Part shown: piece by piece, positions 5,799 to 7,406 of the stretch | How the letters are laid out: the number at the start of each line of letters is the position of its first letter | Position numbering within the stretch: position 1 is the stretch's first letter | Source of the DNA: Methanosarcinales archaeon | GTDB taxonomy: Archaea > Halobacteriota > Methanosarcinia > Methanosarcinales > Methanogasteraceae | DNA: 7,406 bases | Direction of reading: 5' to 3' | Assembly: GCA_030666765.1 (NCBI GenBank) | Contig: DAOUXE010000045.1 | Span: 1-7,406, forward strand | Translations under genes and position numbers: made by a program | Notes under the pieces: model-generated | What the model was told of the DNA's origin: nothing | The model's input: the letters and a program-made list of their open reading frames with translations, nothing else | Databases searched by the model: none

Positions 5799-6004
5799 AA
5801 CCGCTCATCAACATCGGGAAAAGTGGAGTTACGGATCAAGTCGTAAGCGAGATCAAGGAGCAGATGAAAGGGAAGAGCGAGATCAAGATAAGGATCCTTC
5901 GAAATTCTCCATCAAGCGCAACCGAGACCGCCGGTGAAATCGCATCGAGAACGGGATATAAGGTTGAAGATGTGCGCGGGCGCACCGCTATACTCTCACG
6001 ATGA
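5795..6004 (+). CDS. CRM-domain (YhbY-like) RNA-binding protein
   Basis: The 69-residue product is a single CRM domain: MKPLINIGKSGVTDQVVSEI, a central KIRILRN strand and a C-terminal TGYKVEDVRGRTAILSR. In longer members the GKxG loop is part of the RNA-binding face. Bacterial YhbY associates with pre-50S ribosomal particles, and small archaeal homologues are thought to act in ribosome assembly or RNA folding. GGGGAG at 5776-5781 is a possible ribosome-binding site, with a longer than usual spacing of 13 bases. The gene follows the roadblock gene by 22 bp on the same strand and probably shares its transcript, though no functional link is implied by the sequence. Its last 17 bases overlap the convergent repair gene. 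Confidence 0.85.
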   Translation: MKPLINIGKSGVTDQVVSEIKEQMKGKSEIKIRILRNSPSSATETAGEIASRTGYKVEDVRGRTAILSR

Positions 6005-6668
6005 TGCAATCATTGCACCTCTTCCTTGTGCAGTACTGTTTTCCATACACAACGATCAGTGCATGAAACTCCTGGTAGAGATACGTGTCCCGTGGTAGCG
6101 AGTCCTCGAAGTGCCTTTGCAGCGTCTCGTATCCACCTGTAACTCCGATGCACTCGCAGATCCTTTTTGTGTACGCATCGATCACAAAGATTGGTTTGTG
6201 CGCAGCGTACAGGATGATACTGTCAGCGGTCTCGGGTCCGACCCCTTTTAGTGAGAGAAGTTCCCTTCTGAGTTTATCTACTGGCATTCCAAGGATCTTG
6301 GATATCCCATTATGATTGAAATACTGCGATAGCAACTGCAACCGCTCTGCCTTCTGCCTGTAAAATCCGGTACACCGGATGCACTCCTCGATTGCGTCCC
6401 GGCCAGCGTCTGCAAGAGCCGCTGGTGTCAGCAGCGACCGATCCTTCAGATTCGCAATCGCACGCTCTACACTCCCCCACCGGGTCTGCTGGGTCAACAG
6501 CGCGCCCACGATCACCTCGAACTTGGTTTCCGCGGGCCACCAGTACTGGGGTCCGAATTCTGCGAACAGGAGATGGTATAGATCGAGCATCTGGTCGGTT
6601 GTTCGATCTGATATTGTATAAAATCTTTCATGGTTGGGTGTCGCTGAATTGTTCTGCTGTTTTGACAT
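5988..6668 (-). CDS. HhH-GPD DNA repair protein (endonuclease III relative, COG2231 type)
   Basis: The 226-residue protein matches the COG2231 branch of the endonuclease III superfamily: FGPQYWWPAETKFEVIVGALLTQQTRWGSVERAI, a helix-hairpin-helix LKGVGPETADSI (140-151), and the catalytic Asp164 in FVIDAYTKRI. The position of the endonuclease III lyase Lys in the hairpin is Glu146, so a monofunctional glycosylase removing damaged bases is likelier than a glycosylase/AP lyase. The C-terminus has Cys213, Cys218 and Cys221 (YCTRKRCNDC), but the protein ends five residues later without the fourth Cys of the usual [4Fe-4S] loop. I chose the ATG at 6668, with GAGGT just upstream; Met27 (6590) is an alternative nearer the conserved core. 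The gene is convergent with the CRM gene. Confidence 0.87.
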   Translation of the reverse strand: MSKQQNNSATPNHERFYTISDRTTDQMLDLYHLLFAEFGPQYWWPAETKFEVIVGALLTQQTRWGSVERAIANLKDRSLLTPAALADAGRDAIEECIRCTGFYRQKAERLQLLSQYFNHNGISKILGMPVDKLRRELLSLKGVGPETADSIILYAAHKPIFVIDAYTKRICECIGVTGGYETLQRHFEDSLPRDTYLYQEFHALIVVYGKQYCTRKRCNDCIIVRV

Positions 6669-6803
6669 TTACCTCATTCGTGGAATTGCCTGCTGCAAAG
6701 CTATCTACACCGGTGCAATCCATAATCTCAAAAAAACACGTTCGTAAAGTCTGCTGCAACACCACAACGCCATAAGCCGTGACCATCTCGGTTAATTATT
6801 TGT

Positions 6804-6941
6804 ATGCCTGCCCCCAACACAACTTTGGTGTTATGGCAAAATCGTAAAATAGTTGAAGATGATGAATTTCTTACCGGCATATATGAGATGACGCCGGTGC
6901 CCGGGATGAGCAACGAGGAGGATACGGATGAAAGCAAGTAA
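6804..6941 (+). CDS. Small acidic ORF upstream of the P-loop ATPase
   Basis: This is a 45-codon frame: ATG at 6804, a hydrophobic start (TTLVLW), a middle KIVEDDEFLTGIYEM, a PVPGM turn and an acidic tail ending DTDESK. Its stop lies 14 bases inside the ATPase gene, whose ribosome-binding site (GGAGGA) is within this frame. The arrangement suggests translational coupling. I recognise no family. There is no clear ribosome-binding site, and the AT-rich box at 6792-6800 would place transcription start inside the ORF, so a later GTG at 6828 may be the real start. It could also be chance. Confidence 0.4.
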   Translation: MPAPNTTLVLWQNRKIVEDDEFLTGIYEMTPVPGMSNEEDTDESK

Positions 6942-7368
6942 TCTTTCAGAAGTCTATGGGATATTTGATCCCCAAGAGCCGTTAAAGGATGAGAAACTGA
7001 AGGAATATTGTGTGGAAAGAGAGAGTCCGATAGACAATATAATACGTGCCATCAGGAGCACCCCGAAGCCATCAAAGATACTTTTCACCGGCACGAGGGG
7101 AAATGGAAAGACCACTGAGCTAAATAGACTCATAGAAGAATTGGAAAATGAGTTTTTCGTCGTATCATTCTCGATAGACGATCGGCTGGACATGATGGAT
7201 GTGAAGTATGCGGATGTACTCTTAGCCATCGGGTCCGGGATATACGAGATCGTGACAGAAGAGATCGAATTGAACGAGAATTTGAAGAAGGGACTCGATA
7301 ACTGGTCCAAGCGCATTGTGGAGTTGGTCGTAACTACTCACCTCCTGACTTTCGGCGAACTGAAATAG
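6928..7368 (+). pseudogene. Archaeal P-loop ATPase (AAA/STAND-like), N-terminal third only
   Basis: The 146 residues start at an ATG with GGAGGA at 6917-6922. They match the N-terminus of a large archaeal ATPase family: a start of the form LSEVYGIFDP-x-PL, the YCVERESPIDNIIRAIR segment, Walker A GTRGNGKT (55-62) followed by TELNRLIEEL, and DVKYADVLLAIGSGIYE. Resemblance continues to about residue 133 (NWSKRIVEL) and then stops, with a short unrelated tail VVTTHLLTFGELK and a TAG. Family members usually have several hundred residues, with Walker B and sensor motifs, which are missing here. A break or insertion near 7325 is the likely cause. Biochemical role unknown; such ATPases are often found in accessory regions. 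Confidence 0.68.
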
Positions 7369-7406
7369 CCTGTCCTTTTATCGTCACGGAACACATGCAG
7401 AATTAC
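7325..7406. other. Sequence beyond the ATPase break, possibly the edge of an insertion
   Basis: From about 7325 the reading frame no longer resembles the ATPase, and no other frame up to the window end restores it. The stretch is short and no inverted-repeat partner lies in the window, so an insertion-sequence end is only one explanation; a deletion or rearrangement would look the same. Confidence 0.3.

Noticed and set aside
6005..6017. TGCAA-TCA-TTGCA hairpin just after the CRM stop, as a terminator
   Set aside because: It is the C-N-D-C codon set of the convergent repair gene, with a stem of only five pairs.
6690..6759. Direct repeat CTGCTGCAA at 6690-6698 and 6751-6759 as operator sites
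   Set aside because: Only nine bases and low complexity, with no symmetry and no placement that suggests regulator binding.
6857..6863. ATGATGA as a C box of a C/D RNA
   Set aside because: No D box (CTGA) or terminal stem lies within a sensible distance, and the motif is in the small ORF.

Overview
The window looks archaeal, most likely from a methanogenic, methane-oxidising or alkane-oxidising euryarchaeote (Halobacteriota / Methanomicrobia-like). The signs are a multi-subunit pyruvate:ferredoxin oxidoreductase with separate gamma, delta and alpha genes, KaiC-like and roadblock/GTPase signalling genes, a stand-alone CRM (YhbY-like) protein, a COG2231-type HhH-GPD DNA repair protein, an archaeal-type P-loop ATPase and AT-rich TATA-like promoter boxes. 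The lineage is an inference from gene families; no taxonomic marker is present.

Left flank (1-1212): this is accessory DNA. It opens with the C-terminal 37 codons of a RelE/ParE-like toxin (+). A GC-rich, strand-asymmetric non-coding stretch follows, carrying a canonical G-quadruplex motif on the - strand. Next comes the 5' half of an IS4-type transposase (-), which is frameshifted at a seven-base homopolymer and cut off near 440.

Centre-left (1213-3214): porC, porD and porA form a tightly coupled + strand operon with ATGA overlaps at both junctions. They encode the gamma, ferredoxin-like delta and alpha subunits of pyruvate synthase. The usual fourth gene, porB (the TPP-binding beta subunit), is not in the window. 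A 302-bp non-coding gap follows porA and contains a perfect 14-bp inverted repeat enclosing a second hairpin, a possible small structured RNA.

Centre-right (3529-6004): a second + strand operon starts behind a good TATA box. It encodes a stand-alone KaiC/RecA-like protein with decayed Walker motifs, a fusion of another decayed KaiC-like domain to an intact MglA/COG2229-like small GTPase, a roadblock/LC7 protein, and a small CRM-domain RNA-binding protein. The GTPase plus roadblock pair resembles the bacterial MglA/MglB switch, here coupled to two pseudo-ATPase domains. It is the most interesting system in the window.

Right flank (5988-7406): a COG2231 HhH-GPD glycosylase/endonuclease III relative runs convergently and overlaps the CRM gene by 17 bp. 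Its C-terminal Fe-S motif lacks the fourth cysteine. Then come a small acidic ORF and an archaeal P-loop ATPase that keeps its Walker A but loses family character after about residue 133, just before the window ends.
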